Positions 24,501-33,376 of a DNA stretch of 35,615 nt are shown here, piece by piece. The position numbers were made by a program, and so were the translations under genes. The stretch's first letter is position 1; every line of letters begins with the position of its first letter. This stretch comes from Omnitrophica bacterium RIFCSPLOWO2_12_FULL_50_11 (GTDB taxonomy: Bacteria; Omnitrophota; Omnitrophia; Omnitrophales; Danuiimicrobiaceae), in contig MHFT01000107.1 of assembly GCA_001804315.1 (NCBI GenBank), forward strand, positions 1 through 35,615, given 5' to 3'. The notes beneath the pieces are model-generated. The model saw only the letters and a program-made list of their open reading frames with translations. It was not told the DNA's origin and ran no database searches.

Positions 24501-25591
24501 TGTAAACTCCAAGCAACCTCGACGAGCGCTTCGTTTGCTTTGGGACAGACGAACTGACGAATCCGCTCCTTGAGCAAAGACCGTTTCGCCGCATGATCAC
24601 GCAAGTAGCCAATCGCCTCTCGCAGCGCTCGTCCAGACACAATAGCCTCTGGAATCACATGGGCGGCGCCGCACGCTTCAAGATACGAGGCATTCGTTTC
24701 CTGATGGGCATAAGCGTGGGGATATGGAACCAAGATGGAAGCACATCCGATCGCAGCGAGTTCAAAAATCGTCCCTGCACCGGACCGAGCGATCACCAGG
24801 TCGGCTGCCTTCAACCTGTCTGAAATTTGATCCGTGAATTCAACCACCTCGCACGTCATCCCCAACTCGTCATAAGCCTTTCGGATCAAATTCAAATCGT
24901 CGCTGCCGACAATATGTATAACGGCAAATTTTTGTCTTTCTTCAACGCCCATTGACCGCATCGCGTCTAAAAATACGCGATTCAATCGTCGGGCTCCTTG
25001 AGATCCTCCCAACACAAGTAAGGTCCATCGTGTGCGTTCCTTCACGTGACGGATAGGACGCAGCTCATCTAAAAACGTGCGCCGTAAGGGAAAACCAGTC
25101 CAGATCACTTTCTCCTGAGTCAACCATTTCATCGTTTCTTGAAAACTAACAGCGATCCGGTCCGCCCAGAAGCACAAAAACTGATTCGCCCGACCCGGAG
25201 TGACGTTTTGTTCATGAAGGAGAATCGGCACTTTGACGAACGATGCGGCCAAAACGCCCGGAATAGAACTATAACTCCCGAAGCCAACAAGGAGGCACGG
25301 CTTCCAACGTACGAGCAGAATAATCGTTTTACAAAAAGCGACGAGGTAGTCTAACAAAAAACGAGTGGCCTGCAAAGAAAAGAACCGATCGGGACGTGAA
25401 CAAGGGATCAAATGGTAAAACATGTTTTGACTTTCCAAAGCCCGCGTTGCAAAAGTAGGGACGCGGTTCATGAGAAAATGGAGATCGGCTTCGGGATGAC
25501 GATCGCGCAATGTGATTGCAAAACTCAAGGCCGGAAAAAAATGGCCTCCCGTAGAGCCGGCGCAAATAAAGATAGGGACTTGATGACCCAC
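24479..25591 (-). CDS. murG: UDP-GlcNAc undecaprenyl-PP-MurNAc transferase
   Basis: MurG adds GlcNAc to lipid I to form lipid II on the inner face of the membrane. The 370-residue GT-B protein has glycine loop 1, CAGSTGGHFFPAL, then VGFGSYSSIPG, HEQNVTPGRAN, VLGGSQGARRLN and the donor-binding ARSGAGTIFELAAIG with HQETNASYL. All are normal. It starts 4 bases after the ftsW stop. Confidence 0.97.
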   Translation of the reverse strand: MGHQVPIFICAGSTGGHFFPALSFAITLRDRHPEADLHFLMNRVPTFATRALESQNMFYHLIPCSRPDRFFSLQATRFLLDYLVAFCKTIILLVRWKPCLLVGFGSYSSIPGVLAASFVKVPILLHEQNVTPGRANQFLCFWADRIAVSFQETMKWLTQEKVIWTGFPLRRTFLDELRPIRHVKERTRWTLLVLGGSQGARRLNRVFLDAMRSMGVEERQKFAVIHIVGSDDLNLIRKAYDELGMTCEVVEFTDQISDRLKAADLVIARSGAGTIFELAAIGCASILVPYPHAYAHQETNASYLEACGAAHVIPEAIVSGRALREAIGYLRDHAAKRSLLKERIRQFVCPKANEALVEVAWSLQCGTKAN

Positions 25592-25595
25592 GTGA

Positions 25596-26696
25596 CTACC
25601 AGGCGTACCGTGTTGCGGTTCGATCGATCGCGACCAAGAGTCCGACCGAGGCCATGTGAAAAATCAGTGCCGTGCCGCCATAGCTAATAAAAGGAAGCGG
25701 CAACCCTTTCGTAGGGATCAAACCCGTCGTCACGAGCAAATTCATCAACGCTTGCAACGTCACGAGCAAGACGAGCGAATAGGAAAGCAACCGTGAAAAT
25801 GGATCTTGACATCGTCGTGCCACCCGATTTCCCAAAAAGAAAAATAAAGCGTACAACGCCAAGACAAAAACTGCGCCAATCAACCCCAGCTCCTCACTTA
25901 TAATCGAAAAGATAAAATCTGTATGCGCCTGGGGCAAATAAAATAACTTTTGCGTGCTTTGGCCGAGGCCGACTCCCTTCACGCCGCCGAGACCAAATGC
26001 CAGGAAGGATTGGATGATTTGAAAACCGCTGCCTTGGGGATCCTTCCAGGGATCCAGATAGGCAACAATGCGGCTCATCCGATACGGCGCAATGACAATC
26101 AAACCAACCAACATGGCCACCGCACCCAGGGAGACCACAACAATATACCGAAGCCGGATCCCGGACAGAAAGAACAGAATTCCAGAAATGAGCAATAGAA
26201 AAGCACAAGAGCCCAAATCCGGCTGCGCCACGATTAAAGCGCTCATCGCCAACAACAAGATGAACGGCGGCACAAAAACGCGAAGCGACCCCGCTACGAT
26301 CGTTTTTCTTTTCCGTGACAAGTAATCAGCCAGATAAACACAGAGTGCGAATTTAGCATATTCGACAGGTTGAAATGTGAGGAACGGAAGCCGGATCCAT
26401 CGTCTCGCGCCGCCAGCGGAATAGCCAACGACTGGAACAAATACGAGAATCAAAAGCAAAACGGCAAGCCCTAAGAATGATCGAGAATGCCGTTTCAAAA
26501 AATCAGGTTGGAGTGAATAACAAACAAAGAAGATGAATGTGCCAATCGAAACCGCAAGCAACTGGCGCCACAGGAAATAGGTCGCTTGGTGAAAATGCTG
26601 CTCGGCAAAGACAGCACTTGCGCTATAAATCATCACCACCCCGGTCGAAATCAGGGTGTACATAACGATGACGAGGGATCTGGAATCCTTAGTCAC
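25596..26696 (-). CDS. ftsW: SEDS glycan polymerase FtsW
   Basis: FtsW is the multi-pass division glycosyltransferase that polymerises lipid II with a cognate class B PBP. The 366-residue protein has about ten hydrophobic segments. Diagnostic stretches are RRWIRLPFLTFQPVEYAK, IAYLDPWKDPQGSGFQ, LPQAHTDFIFSIISEELG and the late PTKGLPLPFISYGGTALI. It starts with GTG overlapping the murD stop. The partner PBP gene (ftsI) is not in this cluster. Assignment as FtsW rather than RodA rests on location between murD and murG. Confidence 0.95.
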   Translation of the reverse strand: MTKDSRSLVIVMYTLISTGVVMIYSASAVFAEQHFHQATYFLWRQLLAVSIGTFIFFVCYSLQPDFLKRHSRSFLGLAVLLLILVFVPVVGYSAGGARRWIRLPFLTFQPVEYAKFALCVYLADYLSRKRKTIVAGSLRVFVPPFILLLAMSALIVAQPDLGSCAFLLLISGILFFLSGIRLRYIVVVSLGAVAMLVGLIVIAPYRMSRIVAYLDPWKDPQGSGFQIIQSFLAFGLGGVKGVGLGQSTQKLFYLPQAHTDFIFSIISEELGLIGAVFVLALYALFFFLGNRVARRCQDPFSRLLSYSLVLLVTLQALMNLLVTTGLIPTKGLPLPFISYGGTALIFHMASVGLLVAIDRTATRYAW

Positions 26697-27979
26697 CGGC
26701 TTCCGGCAGGGCTGAGCGCTTTATGCCACTTGGTCACGATCTCTTTAAACTGAAGGCCACGATCCCGATAATCACGAAAGAGGTCGAAACTGGCACACGC
26801 GGGAGAAAACAACACGGTATCGTGCGGTTTGCGCGACGACTCAACAAATTTCATCGCTTCCTGTAGCGTATTTGCCTCTTGGACCGGAACCAAGTCATGA
26901 AACGCCTCTATCAGCAACTTCTTTGACTCACCAAAAACGATTAAATGCTTGACTCGTTCATGCACCTGAAGTCTTAAGATCCGAAAGTCACCTCCCTTGT
27001 AACGTCCTCCGGCGATTAAAATGATGGGCTTCGGAACTCGGCTTAACGCCCAACCAAGCGACGCGACGGTTGTCGATTTCGAATCATTGATGTATCGTAC
27101 CTCTTCGAATGTTCCTACCTCCTCCAGGCGGTGTTCAAGACCCGAAAAATTCCGAAAGACAGATTGCGTGACAGCAGGATCGACCCCATAAAGTTCAGCG
27201 ACTTTCTGGACCGCTGCAAAGTCTAAATTCGCATGATCCCGCTCATCAAAGTACGCGACACGGCAGCCCAAATGTCGTGATCGCTCGAAACATTCGCGAT
27301 CCGAGCGATTCACGACAGCGACATCACGTTCAGACTGATTCTTAAAAATACGGCATTTTGCTTGCAGGTAATCTTCATAATCCTGATGCCAGTCCAGATG
27401 ATTCGGACTCAAATTGAGCAACACAGAAATTCGCGGCCTAAATCGGTGGACACTCTTCAACTGAAAGGAACTCACTTCTACAACTGCAATTACCGATGGA
27501 CCAAGGTCATCCACCACACGGGAAAACGCATTTCCAATGTTGCCGCAGCTCACCGCAGAACGACCTGCCGCATTCAGAACATCGCGAATCAACGTCGTCA
27601 CCGTCGTTTTGCCATTCGTACCTGTCACGGCAATGATTTCTGCTGTCGCGCACCGAAACGCAAGTTCAATGTCACTCCACATTGGAATCTCTGCCTGCGC
27701 TACTCGTCGATAAATTTCGGCCGACGGCGGAATCCCGGGCGATATCACAATGAAATCGGAATCTCGTATCCGATCCCAGCTGTGATGGCCGAACTCACAT
27801 GAAACACCAGCTGTCCTAAGCGCTTCTCGAGCCGATGCATCCACACGATGATTGTTCAGCTCACTCACAAATACACGTGCCCCTTTTCTCCTCAAAAGCA
27901 ATGCACTTTGAAAACCCGACTCGCCCGCACCAAGCACCGTGACTTTTTTGCCGTTGAATTTCATCTGCCGCCGTACCAC
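26693..27979 (-). CDS. murD: UDP-MurNAc-L-alanine-D-glutamate ligase
   Basis: MurD adds D-glutamate to UDP-MurNAc-L-Ala. The 428-residue protein has an N-terminal Rossmann fold with VTVLGAGESGFQSALLL, the P-loop TGTNGKTTVTT, the NLSPNHLDWH motif and VRYINDSKSTTVAS. The first in-frame start is a GTG at 27979 with AGG about 7 bases upstream, overlapping the mraY stop; an ATG at 27964 is the alternative and matches the usual family start better. The end overlaps ftsW. Confidence 0.96.
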   Translation of the reverse strand: MVRRQMKFNGKKVTVLGAGESGFQSALLLRRKGARVFVSELNNHRVDASAREALRTAGVSCEFGHHSWDRIRDSDFIVISPGIPPSAEIYRRVAQAEIPMWSDIELAFRCATAEIIAVTGTNGKTTVTTLIRDVLNAAGRSAVSCGNIGNAFSRVVDDLGPSVIAVVEVSSFQLKSVHRFRPRISVLLNLSPNHLDWHQDYEDYLQAKCRIFKNQSERDVAVVNRSDRECFERSRHLGCRVAYFDERDHANLDFAAVQKVAELYGVDPAVTQSVFRNFSGLEHRLEEVGTFEEVRYINDSKSTTVASLGWALSRVPKPIILIAGGRYKGGDFRILRLQVHERVKHLIVFGESKKLLIEAFHDLVPVQEANTLQEAMKFVESSRKPHDTVLFSPACASFDLFRDYRDRGLQFKEIVTKWHKALSPAGSR

Positions 27980-27983
27980 GGAG

Positions 27984-29072
27984 TTACCTGAGTTTAAGCG
28001 TTCCCAAACAAATCAGTGACAGGATAAAGGCAACGATCCACAAGCGAACCGTCACCTTAGACTCGGGCAAGCCCTTGAGCTGCAAATGATGGTGATAAGG
28101 GGCCATGAGGAAAATACGCTTGCCGAAACAGCGAAAGGAAATCACCTGTGCCAGGACGGAAATCGCTTCCCACACAAAAATTCCACCTGCGATCAGAAGA
28201 GCAATCTCGCTCTTGATCAAGATCGCCACGATGCCCAAAGCACCTCCTAAGGAAAGGGACCCTGTATCACCCATCATGATCGTTGCCGGATAAGAGTTGT
28301 ACCAGAGAAAACCTACTGCAACGCCAACGAGTGACGCACAAAAAACAGAGAGCTCCCCCGTACCCGCAACAAATGGAATGCCCAGATAGCGTGCAAAGTC
28401 GGCGCGGCCGATCACATAGGTGAGGATGGAAAAAGTTCCCGCGGTAAAAGCAAGACATCCGACCGCCAGTCCGTCCAGGCCATCGGTCAAGTTGAGCGCA
28501 TTGGAGGAACCGATGAGAACAGCGACCGTAAACGGAACAAACCAGAGCCCCAAGGGCAAAGCCAAACCTTTGAAGAAAGGAGCGTACAACACCGTGGAAA
28601 ACTCGGGATCCAAATAGAAATACGTGCCAAGCAGAACGCCCAACATGAGTTGGCCCGTCAGTTTTACCAACAAAGAAAGGCCCTGCGCACTTTTCGATCT
28701 CAATTTCAATAAATCATCAATCAAGCCAATCAAGCCAAATGCAAGAAGGACTCCAAGCGAGAGAAGTAAAAAACGATTCGTCAGGTCTCCCCACAGTAAA
28801 TTGGCGATTAAAAGACTTCCGATGATCAAGATGCCGCCCATCGTGGGCACTTGAGCCTTGTCCGCGTAAAAAGAATGGATTCGATCCGCATGCAAGCGCT
28901 TGACTTCGTTCATCACCTTCATTTGACCCAACCAGCGAATCACGATCGGTCCGAGCAGCACAGCCACAAGGAAAGCGGTCACGCTCGCTCCTACAGCACG
29001 AACCGTGATGTACTTAAAAATATTGAAGACAAACCAGTATTCTTTAGCCGGATAGAAAAAATGATAAAACAC
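27984..29072 (-). CDS. mraY: Phospho-MurNAc-pentapeptide transferase
   Basis: MraY transfers phospho-MurNAc-pentapeptide to undecaprenyl phosphate, forming lipid I. The 362-residue polytopic protein shows PTMGGILII, LIDDLLKL with the catalytic aspartates, NLTDGLDGLA, MGDTGSLSLGG and the PYHHHLQLKG histidine motif. Length and motifs are normal. It lies 9 bases after murF and 4 bases before murD. Confidence 0.97.
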   Translation of the reverse strand: MFYHFFYPAKEYWFVFNIFKYITVRAVGASVTAFLVAVLLGPIVIRWLGQMKVMNEVKRLHADRIHSFYADKAQVPTMGGILIIGSLLIANLLWGDLTNRFLLLSLGVLLAFGLIGLIDDLLKLRSKSAQGLSLLVKLTGQLMLGVLLGTYFYLDPEFSTVLYAPFFKGLALPLGLWFVPFTVAVLIGSSNALNLTDGLDGLAVGCLAFTAGTFSILTYVIGRADFARYLGIPFVAGTGELSVFCASLVGVAVGFLWYNSYPATIMMGDTGSLSLGGALGIVAILIKSEIALLIAGGIFVWEAISVLAQVISFRCFGKRIFLMAPYHHHLQLKGLPESKVTVRLWIVAFILSLICLGTLKLR

Positions 29073-29081
29073 GATGATTCC

Positions 29082-30473
29082 TTACGACCAGGCGGCGATC
29101 GCCAAATCTGCCCCGAGCGACGTTTCGAGCAGCTTTTCCATCTCATGCAAGTGCAACGCCTGCGATCCCTTGATCAAAACTGAATCTCCCTCTTTGAGGT
29201 TCACCCGAAGAAACTCACACGCCCCTCGGAGATCGGGAAACTGAGCCGTCTCACGCGAAGGCTCAGAAGAGTGAAACGCTTCCACCGCATATCGACTCAT
29301 CTCTCCAACACCAACGACGACATCGATGCCCGCCGAAGACAACAACCTCCCCAAGTCCTCGTGATAGGAAATTGCATCGCGGCCGAGCTCGAGCATATCC
29401 CCGATCACCACCATCTTTCTCCGGTCTTGAGCGAGATCTTGAAAAGAGGTAATTGCCTCTGCAAAGGACCTTGGATTGGCATTGTACGCATCATCAACAA
29501 CTTGGATATCTCGCTCTCGCCAATGCTCAACTCGAAATCGGTGATCCAGCATGGGAAGTGATTGCCATGACTCGCTGAGTGCTTTCAAATCCAATTTAAA
29601 ATAACTGGCAGTCGCAATCGCTGCAAGTGCATTCATCGCATTAAAAACGCCATAACCTTTCAAACGGAAGTCAATCGCATCATTCACTTGAAAACAAATA
29701 CAGCCATTACGCGCTGTTAACCTGGATATGAAAAAATCGCACTGTCTTTGCGTTCCGAACGTGACGAGAGAAACCTGACGTTGGCGCAGCTTGCGAATCA
29801 ACTTCGAGTCATCTCCATTGGCCACGACAAGTCCTGAACGCGCTCGTAAGTAATCCGCAAGTTCCAACTTCGTTTGATAAATGCCGTCCAGGGAGCCAAA
29901 ACCTTCGAGATGTGCTGGCGACACACCAGTAATCACGCCCACCGTTGGCTGAGCAAGTTCGGCCAATGCACGGATCTCCCCAACATGGTTTGCGCCGAGT
30001 TCTATGACGAGACACTCGTCCGAACTTGACAGGCGTAAGAGATTCAGCGGCACGCCAATATGATTGTTCCAATTTCGATACCCGGCGCGAACACGAAACA
30101 CTTGAGAAAGCGAAATGGCAATACACGCTTTTGTCGTTGTCTTTCCCGTACTGCCGGTCACGGCAACCACAGGGATCGAGAAGCGCGCCCGGTGAGATCG
30201 AGCCAACTTCTGAAGCGCTTGTAATGTGTCTCGTACCAGAATGCTTTTTTTCACGTCCGGCGTCATGCGCTCGACCAAAACAACCGCTGCCCCATTTTGG
30301 TAGGCTTCGCGAACAAACGAGTGGCCATTCAAACGCCTCCCACATAATGCCACAAATAAGTCGCCTCCCTGAACCTCACGACTATCAATCGCGACAGCAC
30401 GAATGACGGTATCTGGTGTGACTGAAACTAACGTTCCGCGGCAAATTCGGGCGATATCTTGAACGGTAAACAT
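29082..30473 (-). CDS. murF: UDP-MurNAc-tripeptide D-Ala-D-Ala ligase
   Basis: MurF attaches the D-Ala-D-Ala dipeptide made by Ddl. The 463-residue protein has the N-terminal MurF fold (SREVQGGDLFVAL), the P-loop VTGSTGKTTTK at about residues 105-115, ELGANHVGEI and the diagnostic VDDAYNANPRS. The start is an ATG overlapping the end of murE by 46 bases, which suggests coupled translation. Confidence 0.97.
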   Translation of the reverse strand: MFTVQDIARICRGTLVSVTPDTVIRAVAIDSREVQGGDLFVALCGRRLNGHSFVREAYQNGAAVVLVERMTPDVKKSILVRDTLQALQKLARSHRARFSIPVVAVTGSTGKTTTKACIAISLSQVFRVRAGYRNWNNHIGVPLNLLRLSSSDECLVIELGANHVGEIRALAELAQPTVGVITGVSPAHLEGFGSLDGIYQTKLELADYLRARSGLVVANGDDSKLIRKLRQRQVSLVTFGTQRQCDFFISRLTARNGCICFQVNDAIDFRLKGYGVFNAMNALAAIATASYFKLDLKALSESWQSLPMLDHRFRVEHWRERDIQVVDDAYNANPRSFAEAITSFQDLAQDRRKMVVIGDMLELGRDAISYHEDLGRLLSSAGIDVVVGVGEMSRYAVEAFHSSEPSRETAQFPDLRGACEFLRVNLKEGDSVLIKGSQALHLHEMEKLLETSLGADLAIAAWS

Positions 30474-31951
30474 CTGCGCTTCGAATAAGAACGGGCGATA
30501 TCTTGATCGCGGAAGGGGAGCTTCCGGTCACCGATGATCTGAACGTCTTCGTGCCCCTTTCCAAAGATGAAGACAAGATCGCCCCGTCGCGCTTCTGTGA
30601 TCGCGCGGCGGATCGCTCTTTCTCGATCTACTTCCACAACGATTTCGGGCCGACATCTTTCCTGATTGATTCCTTGTCTCATCTCTTGACAAATTTCCAT
30701 CGGATCCTCGTTTCTGGGATTATCTGAGGTAAGGATCACCAAAGCACAGTAACGCGCTGCGATCCTTCCCATCAGCGGCCGTTTCCCGCGATCACGATTA
30801 CCACCACACCCGAACACGCAAACGAGCCGATTTTTGCAAGCTTTCGTGCTTGATAACAAAACTTGTTCTAATGCGTCTGGAGTATGAGCATAATCTACAT
30901 AGACCAGAAAATCCTGGCCTTCATCGATTTTCTCCATACGTCCAGGCACCCCAGGAAAACTTTGGAGCCGACGAATCGCCTCACCACATGAAATTCCCGC
31001 CTCGGAAGTAACCGCCACAGCCGCTAGAATGTTGGAGACATTGTACGTCAAACCCAACGGGACCTCGGCATGTAATCGCTCGCCCCGTTGAACGAGATCA
31101 AATTCGACCGCATCAAGATGTGCCACAACATGTTCGGCACGTATGTCGCAGTGGGATTGAAATCCGTAACTCGTCACACGATTCCGCTCAAGCTCATCGG
31201 CGAGACGAACGCCGTAAGCATCATCACAGTTAACCACAGACCGCTCAGGCGCGGGCTCACGGATAAATAACTTTCGCTTCGCTTGATAATAATGCTCCAT
31301 ATCTCGGTGATAATCCAAATGGTCCTGCGTGAGATTCGTGAAGACAGTATGTGAAAAAATGAGTCCATCCACCCGCTCTTGATCCAAAGCGTGAGACGAC
31401 ACCTCCATCACACAGACCGAAACTCCATGTTCAACCATTCGAGCGAACAGCTGGTTCAGTTCGATGGGTCCCGGGGTCGTATTGGTAAGCGGTCCCTTTC
31501 GTTGTCCGTCGTCACAATAAATGGTACCAATGAGACCGGTACATTTCTTCAAGTTCAGGAGATGCTGGATGAGAAAAGCTGTGGTCGTCTTTCCATTGGT
31601 TCCTGTGACGCCGATCAATTTCAATCTCTGCGCCGGATCACCAAACGCGGCGCGTGCTATTTTGGGCAGCACGGCTCGAGTGCTTGATACCACAAACTGC
31701 GGCAAGTTCATATGATTTGCTTCGGGGTGAAAACGCTCTGAAACGATTGCAAATGCGCCGCGGCGAATCGCATCCGGAATAAATACATGGCCGTCACGGT
31801 CCATGCCCGAAACAGCAACAAAGAGGTTTCCACGTTCCAATGTCCGCGTATCGCACGAGACGCCGGTCACGGCTACTTCTAATTCCCCCTTTTGACTCGA
31901 GAGGTAAGAAATGCCCTCAAGCAACTGACGTAACGTTTTCATGGCGGCCAT
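30428..31951 (-). CDS. murE: UDP-MurNAc-tripeptide synthetase, meso-DAP type
   Basis: MurE adds the third amino acid of the stem peptide. The 507-residue protein has VTGTNGKTTTAF at about residues 115-126, NTTPGPIELN, DHLDYHRDMEHYYQAK and, at about 410-413, DNPR, the signature of the meso-diaminopimelate-adding type. The peptidoglycan is therefore predicted to be of the DAP type usual in Gram-negative bacteria. Two ATG codons (31951 and 31942) are possible starts. Both lie within the end of the TonB/TolA-like gene. In most clusters ftsI would be the upstream gene here, and it is absent. Confidence 0.96.
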   Translation of the reverse strand: MAAMKTLRQLLEGISYLSSQKGELEVAVTGVSCDTRTLERGNLFVAVSGMDRDGHVFIPDAIRRGAFAIVSERFHPEANHMNLPQFVVSSTRAVLPKIARAAFGDPAQRLKLIGVTGTNGKTTTAFLIQHLLNLKKCTGLIGTIYCDDGQRKGPLTNTTPGPIELNQLFARMVEHGVSVCVMEVSSHALDQERVDGLIFSHTVFTNLTQDHLDYHRDMEHYYQAKRKLFIREPAPERSVVNCDDAYGVRLADELERNRVTSYGFQSHCDIRAEHVVAHLDAVEFDLVQRGERLHAEVPLGLTYNVSNILAAVAVTSEAGISCGEAIRRLQSFPGVPGRMEKIDEGQDFLVYVDYAHTPDALEQVLLSSTKACKNRLVCVFGCGGNRDRGKRPLMGRIAARYCALVILTSDNPRNEDPMEICQEMRQGINQERCRPEIVVEVDRERAIRRAITEARRGDLVFIFGKGHEDVQIIGDRKLPFRDQDIARSYSKRRCLPFKISPEFAAER

Positions 31952-32714
31952 ACCCGCGGAGATAAAAAGTGAGTTTGACAGTTAAAAAACGCTCTTTGCG
32001 GTCAGGAGCCGGTTCCGCCGGAAGCACACCAAAGGGACTTGCCTCCTCGACCGCCGCAAGACAGGAATGAGAAAAACGGCGATCGCCTTCCAAAAAAAGT
32101 GTTTTCAAATTCGAGATGGTTCCTGACAAATGAATGCGGTATTGTATCGTGACAACGCCTGGTCGAATATCCTGTAGTCGTATTTTCTCAAGCCACAGCT
32201 TCCGAATTTTTGCCCGCATCTCCTTGAGGTAATTCCGCATACGACCTTCACGCCACGCGCCGAGACTTTCCTGTGACACACGTTCCGGATCGGAAACGTA
32301 AATACTCGCGACCTCATGTTCCGTCTCCCATGTATTCAACCGAGCCTTGATGGACTCAAGTCTCTGATCCAAATCAGCTTGAATAGCTTCGAATGATTGA
32401 ATGCCTGTTCGCCATTGGGCTTTTTTGCCGAACCGGTCGTGCGGTACACGCGTTCTTTCCACGGAAGTCTCGTTGAGACGTGACCTATGATCGGGATACT
32501 GCCGCTTCGGTCGAGCCGACTCAACGCCTGACTCTCCTTCTGCCGGTTGTAATTCGCCCGTTTCAAATAGGATCCGCGCCTCATGGGGCATGTTGAAACG
32601 GATTTGTGTTAACAGCAATGCACCTTCCAGCAAAGCCAAAAACCAGACATGAGCCATCAACGAAAGAATCGTCGCGACTCCATAGACGGAGAAGAATCTG
32701 CGATTTCGCTTCAC
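31917..32714 (-). CDS. TonB/TolA-like energy-transducing protein
   Basis: This 265-residue protein begins with one membrane helix (about residues 13-36) that contains S18-LMA-H22, matching the SxxxH motif by which TonB and TolA contact ExbB-ExbD or TolQ-TolR. A long charged, helical linker follows. The C-terminal region, about 165-255, has RAKIRKLWLEKI, then VTIQYRIHLSGTISNLKTL and FSHSCLAAVEEASPFG, the layout of a TonB C-terminal fold. The start is GTG right after the stop of the preceding gene, and the end overlaps murE. A TolA-like role in outer-membrane constriction at division would fit the location, but that is inference. Confidence 0.75.
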   Translation of the reverse strand: MKRNRRFFSVYGVATILSLMAHVWFLALLEGALLLTQIRFNMPHEARILFETGELQPAEGESGVESARPKRQYPDHRSRLNETSVERTRVPHDRFGKKAQWRTGIQSFEAIQADLDQRLESIKARLNTWETEHEVASIYVSDPERVSQESLGAWREGRMRNYLKEMRAKIRKLWLEKIRLQDIRPGVVTIQYRIHLSGTISNLKTLFLEGDRRFSHSCLAAVEEASPFGVLPAEPAPDRKERFLTVKLTFYLRGYGRHENVTSVA

Positions 32715-33206
32715 TTAAGGCTCAGACCCTTTTAAGTGAAACTGAATTGTTTTGGACTCGGCATTTAAATAATCGACTTGAATCTGACCTGTGCTGGTAG
32801 CAAGCACCCGTGCGGAAACGTGATCAAACACCACATGCTCTTGACCGATCACTTGAGACCAACGCGGACCGAACGTGACCGCCAATTCTTTCGCGTCGAC
32901 AGAAATCGGTATGTCGCCAAGGAGAGCACGATGAAGAGGATAGCGGACTTCGAGTATCCCAGATTGGGTTCGGAGGCCGTCATTCCATTCGATCGCAGTA
33001 CCGCTTAAATCAATTTTGCCGGGGTGAAAAGTCAAAATGGGTTTCCGACTCACCTTGATGCCTAAATAGTCTTCAATCCGCCAGAGCACCACATGGGTGA
33101 AAAACGATGGCAAAAAAAGCAGCGGCAGGACTAACCCAATAACGACTCGCGGCTTCAAACGGGGATCAAGGCTCTTAAAACTTGCGGGAGCGGCTCGCCC
33201 GTCCAT
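32715..33206 (-). CDS. Single-pass membrane protein with beta-rich exported domain
   Basis: I do not recognise this gene with certainty. From the ATG at 33206 it encodes 163 residues. A basic N-terminus is followed by a membrane helix (VVIGLVLPLLFLPSFFTHVVL) and a beta-rich domain that includes GKIDLSGTAIEWNDG and a late IQVDYLNAESKTIQFHL strand. The pattern recalls AsmA, LptC or GspN-type periplasmic proteins. A TTG at 33236 and a GTG at 33224 are alternative starts; none has a good ribosome site. The start overlaps the preceding small gene by 52 bases. Its position suggests it works with the TonB/TolA-like protein, which is inference. Confidence 0.6.
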   Translation of the reverse strand: MDGRAAPASFKSLDPRLKPRVVIGLVLPLLFLPSFFTHVVLWRIEDYLGIKVSRKPILTFHPGKIDLSGTAIEWNDGLRTQSGILEVRYPLHRALLGDIPISVDAKELAVTFGPRWSQVIGQEHVVFDHVSARVLATSTGQIQVDYLNAESKTIQFHLKGSEP

Positions 33207-33346
33207 TCTAAGTACAACAACCACGTCGCAAAGCAAACGAAAGCAAACGAAACAATCACCAAAAGATAATAGAGGACCCCGACGTGATCCGTCCGAGGCG
33301 GCTCGATTCTAATCCCAAGTTTCTCCGATGGCACATCCTCGCCCAT
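33155..33346 (-). CDS. Small single-pass membrane protein
   Basis: This 63-residue protein has a polar N-terminus with proline (about 1-22), one membrane helix (YYLLVIVSFAFVCFATWLLYL, residues about 26-46) and a short tail. A strong AGGAGG lies 10 bases before the ATG, the best ribosome site in this part of the window, which argues that it is translated. No family is recognised. It sits 30 bases after the HD-GYP gene and overlaps the next gene. Confidence 0.6.
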   Translation of the reverse strand: MGEDVPSEKLGIRIEPPRTDHVGVLYYLLVIVSFAFVCFATWLLYLEWTGEPLPQVLRALIPV

Positions 33347-33376
33347 GAGCTCATTTCCTCCTGAAGAATCGCAGCT

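Noticed and set aside
29809-30345. A 178-codon minus-strand open frame
   Set aside because: It is the shadow of murF in another frame; the murF frame has the P-loop and DDAYNANP.
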